Below, in pieces: positions 59,201 to 64,000 of a DNA stretch of 64,000 nucleotides. The notes under the pieces were generated by a model. It searched no databases. It was not told where the DNA came from and was given only the letters and a program-made list of their open reading frames with translations. The stretch is from assembly GCF_048128805.1 (NCBI RefSeq), contig NC_136000.1, forward strand, positions 17,798,354-17,862,353, written 5' to 3'. Position 1 is the first letter of the stretch; every line of letters begins with the position of its first letter. This DNA comes from Centroberyx gerrardi (lineage: Eukaryota > Chordata > Actinopteri > Beryciformes > Berycidae). Both the position numbers and the translations under genes were made by a program.

Positions 59201-59865
59201 GACAAAGTTCATTGGAGGGAGTTTTGAACTGAAGTTGTTAGCTACAACTATTCAGTGAGCAACAGGTCGGTGCTGAAAACTACATTCTGAGTAAGGGACA
59301 TTGGTAGAAATATCCTGATGCAGGAGATCTATGAACACTATGAGGATCACAGACAGAAAACTTAAGCCTACAATATGTTAACACTGCTGCTGTGATTGTA
59401 TACAGAACTTCTTCGTCACATGTTGCCCTACTGGTTTGACACACTTTTCAGCAATAAGAAAATTGTTGTTATATTATTAGCCCTATGACTACATTTTAAA
59501 ACCTGTTTATATAACCATAAACATATTTAGAAAAGAGATTTTATAGATTTTATAACCAACGCTGTGAGATTTTATAACCAACAGCGTGGCGTGAACAGAT
59601 AACCTGAATAATGGAGCATGTAAAATAAGAATGAAAGTATGAGGAAGCATATTACCTGGGAGTGAGAAACACTAAGTACACAGTAGAGAGAATGTCGATC
59701 TGAAAAACAGAATTCAAAAATGATTTAGGAGATGTATTATTTCACTCTTAATATTGTTATGGGTCAGCTGATGCATGTAAATAAACCTCTATTAATTTAA
59801 AATAAACATAAAACATAAAGTGTAGCGCCTACCTCATCCCTACTCAGTGTGCCATTGAACTCCAT
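54330..59865 (-). CDS. Seven-transmembrane receptor-like protein (TMEM116/GPR157 type)
   Basis: Twelve coding exons: 59833-59865, 59656-59699, 58491-58554, 57402-57536, 55878-55982, 55708-55757, 55424-55549, 55264-55309, 55083-55154, 54767-54920, 54572-54654 and 54330-54482 (1065 nt, 354 residues, frame kept). The N-terminus is short with a glycosylation site (MEFNGT). Seven hydrophobic segments fit TM1 STVYLVFLTPSLVGSF, TM2 LMQLALADLLAALILMF, TM3 starting at a Cys (VCQQALPLSL...), TM4 IVAVPVYAIVWLIPIAVYL, TM5 IRVFLFIVVIPVLLSC, TM6 MVMVILFCWAPALVLVV and TM7 VSLQGFLNSMVYAW. LALADLL (TM2) and NSMVY (a variant of NPxxY) are receptor-like. The DRY motif after TM3 is absent (AWKSKN instead), as in small orphan families such as TMEM116 and GPR157. 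The ligand is unknown. I could not fix the orthologue. Confidence 0.8.
55565..55611. repeat. Microsatellite (GA)n next to a receptor exon
   Basis: About 40 bp of GA repeat. On the coding (minus) strand it is a CT tract 12 bp upstream of the acceptor at 55549, so it can serve as polypyrimidine tract. Confidence 0.9.
56016..56067. repeat. Microsatellite (AC)n
   Basis: About 25 AC units in the receptor intron upstream (minus sense) of the exon at 55878-55982. Confidence 0.95.
57090..57260. repeat. Dispersed fish repeat (TTTATATAGCGCTTTTC type)
   Basis: Contains AATAATAATAAACTTTATTTATATAGCGC... then TTACAAAGCGCTTTAGAG, a common 3'-end sequence of teleost retroelements. Confidence 0.6.
57537..57583. 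repeat. (AC)n tract abutting the receptor exon 4 acceptor
   Basis: On the coding (minus) strand about 21 TG units end in TGTGCAG exactly at the exon starting at 57536. Confidence 0.9.
57795..58080. repeat. Dispersed fish repeat (TTTATCCTTTATTTAGGG type)
   Basis: ATTTATCCTTTATTTAGGGT, then TTGAGATTTGCAT and TTGGCC...CCAAGAAAGG, matches a familiar teleost interspersed repeat. It continues into the inverted repeat at 58084-58209. Confidence 0.55.
58084..58209. repeat. Large inverted repeat with 46-bp arms
   Basis: Arm 58084-58129 (AAATGGAGCAGCATGGCTGA...) and arm 58164-58209 are reverse complements with only a few mismatches around a 34-bp spacer. It is placed inside a receptor intron at the end of a dispersed repeat. 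Confidence 0.85.
59147..59199. repeat. Microsatellite (GA)n
   Basis: About 50 bp of GA repeat in the receptor intron between exons 2 and 3. Confidence 0.95.
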
Positions 59866-60064
59866 GGTAAATATCCAGTAATCCTTGGCAGCCTACTCTA
59901 AACTCTCTCTCTATTTCTGCGTGGCCCAACAACCTGTATCCATGATAGGCTTTTGTGAAAATGCGTCCTCTTAACAAAACACACCCTTTTCAAAAGTCTG
60001 CACCTTGGACTTGAGACGTCACGTGCTGTCTTCTAGTCTAGGTAAACTATTTTCACTCTACCTG

Positions 60065-60100
<36 letters not shown>

Positions 60101-60990
60101 GTGTAGGTGTGTGTGTGTGTGTGTGTGTGTTGGGTGACACGTGAGCATTTATGGATGGACACGTTTGGAGAGTATCACTGCAATAATTTCAACTGGTAAT
60201 CCCCAGAGGCAACAAGGTTATTCCTTGTTTTACCAGTCTGTAAAAACCTGATATGGAAGTAAATTGGAATTTCTTATGTACCATTTGCATTTTAGCCTTC
60301 TCTTGGTTATTCCAACCTGGATTCCTACCAAACTAACAAAAGAACACACCCATACAGTATTATGTTTGCCCTGCTGCAATACTGAATTTTTCCATTCAGT
60401 AGCCTACAGCATTGTTTTTGTCTAGTTCACAGGCCAAGTTGTCAAATTTCTTAGATAATACAGCTAATTTGACAATATATGCACTTCTCAGAAGTGCATA
60501 CTTGGTTACTACTGAGGCTACTTGTTAACCTCATTCAATTTAGCAACTCAATCCACTGCACAGTATCTCACCCCATCTCACCTTGCTAAACCGCTGTGTT
60601 ACAGTGCCTACTAGTGGCAGGAATTGGAACCGCATACTTGCTACATGTAGTGAAAATATAGTCTGTTGCAAAGAATAAATTATGTCTGCTCCATGGAGTT
60701 GAAAGATCGTCTTCTCCTTATTGCCCTGTATTCAACTACTTCTCTCAATATGACTGTAGTCGCACGGCACAGTAAATAAATTCACGTATTCTCTCCAGTT
60801 GTCTAGGGCAAGTAACCCCTTTTTTAAATTAAGGAAAACTCAAGGTACAAAATATTAAATATAAATATTGTCGGCCTAATTATAAGATATACAGTCAGTG
60901 GCATGAAATTATTATTTAACAGAAAACAATTATAAATAAACAAGAGCAGGAAATATCCCCAAATTCACGTTTTAAGGCTTCAAGTCACCG
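59866..60990. other. Divergent gap between the receptor and the ARF gene
   Basis: Contains (TG)n at 60065-60130 with a GTAGG interruption. Otherwise AT-rich; no exon seen. The receptor promoter must lie near its left end. Confidence 0.5.
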
Positions 60991-61016
60991 TTGTTGATAA
61001 AGTTGATTCAAACTGA

Positions 61017-61051
61017 TGACGTCATGGGTTCCACGTTGGCCCGGACGTGGC
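61017..61051. promoter_or_regulatory. ARF promoter: palindromic CRE and GASE-like box
   Basis: A perfect cAMP-response element TGACGTCA at 61017-61024 is followed by CCACGT (61031) and ACGTGGC (61045-61051). The last equals the published Golgi apparatus stress response element core as I recall it. The boxes lie 108-142 bp upstream of the start codon in CpG-containing DNA. Confidence 0.6.
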
Positions 61052-61158
61052 AGTCGACTGTCCTGAAGTCAAAATAACCGCATCAGTGTAAAATTCACAC
61101 TCTGTGCTTTGGCTAATACCAGTACAGTTTACATTGATTCAGAAGTCCACCGCCAATT

Positions 61159-63730
<2,572 letters not shown>

Positions 63731-64000
63731 GTAGGTATTTACCCTATTCTGTTCAAAAGAGACATTTGTTCAATGATGGTGTACAGTGATCAAGTGCAGA
63801 GTCATAATTTGACATCATTGTTGAGATCTGCATAATAGCTATTTTTGGGTGTGGATTGTGTGACACTGCTGTGGGTGAGAGCAAGTAGGCAGATGACTGC
63901 TTGTTACAGATGGAACATAAATTAAACATGAACAAAGCATGAATTTCAATGTTCTCTCAAGTTATATACAAAAAACGTATCTTATAAGGTACAGTGAACA

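Overview
The window is vertebrate nuclear DNA, almost certainly from a ray-finned (teleost) fish. The genes are intron-rich with GT-AG junctions and read as clear orthologues of vertebrate genes. The spaces between them hold long CA/GA/CT microsatellites, tRNA-derived SINEs, LINE 3' ends, foldback MITEs and hAT/Harbinger-like elements typical of fish. There is no prokaryotic, viral-genome or CRISPR content. All exon models below were assembled by hand from splice junctions and reading-frame continuity.

Layout: (1) 357-4163, minus: 5' part of a type I classical cadherin (best fit cdh15/M-cadherin), with its 3' end off the left edge. (2) 5631-10376, minus: pdp2, mitochondrial pyruvate dehydrogenase phosphatase, 8 coding exons. 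One intron carries a hAT-like element with a Harbinger-like element nested inside it. (3) 11762-21438, plus: terb1, the meiotic telomere adaptor, 22 coding exons, divergent from pdp2. (4) 25059-26066, minus: an acidic Pro/Glu-rich protein with a predicted N-myristoylation signal, unrecognised. (5) 28164-28709, plus: tmem140-like four-pass membrane protein. (6) 29915-31112, minus: cyren (MRI), the Ku-binding regulator of end joining. (7) 31756-32683, plus: an orphan B30.2/SPRY reading frame of the TRIM type. (8) 32684-45089: 12 kb of repeats and non-coding DNA with a 5'-truncated LINE. (9) 45090-50036, plus: neto2, kainate-receptor auxiliary subunit, 11 coding exons. (10) 54330-59865, minus: a seven-transmembrane receptor-like protein of TMEM116/GPR157 type, 12 exons. 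(11) 61159 to the right edge, plus: a class II ARF GTPase (arf5/arf4), 5' four exons.

The genes do not form a single pathway; this is ordinary euchromatin with mixed synteny. From memory, the human counterparts lie on 16q (CDH15, PDP2, TERB1, NETO2) and on 7q32-q33 (TMEM140, CYREN, ARF5), interleaved here.

The most interesting signals are: three consecutive symmetric terb1 exons that each open with an SLTP-basic motif, which could be a multiplied TRF1-docking/CDK site; TG repeats abutting the 3' splice sites of two unrelated genes; an orphan B30.2 gene whose acceptor is fed by a roughly 260-nt pyrimidine tract; paired hairpins between the convergent genes tmem140 and cyren; CRE and GASE-like boxes in the arf promoter; and palindromic TAACGTTA boxes seen only near predicted transcription starts. 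I saw nothing I would call a wholly new system.
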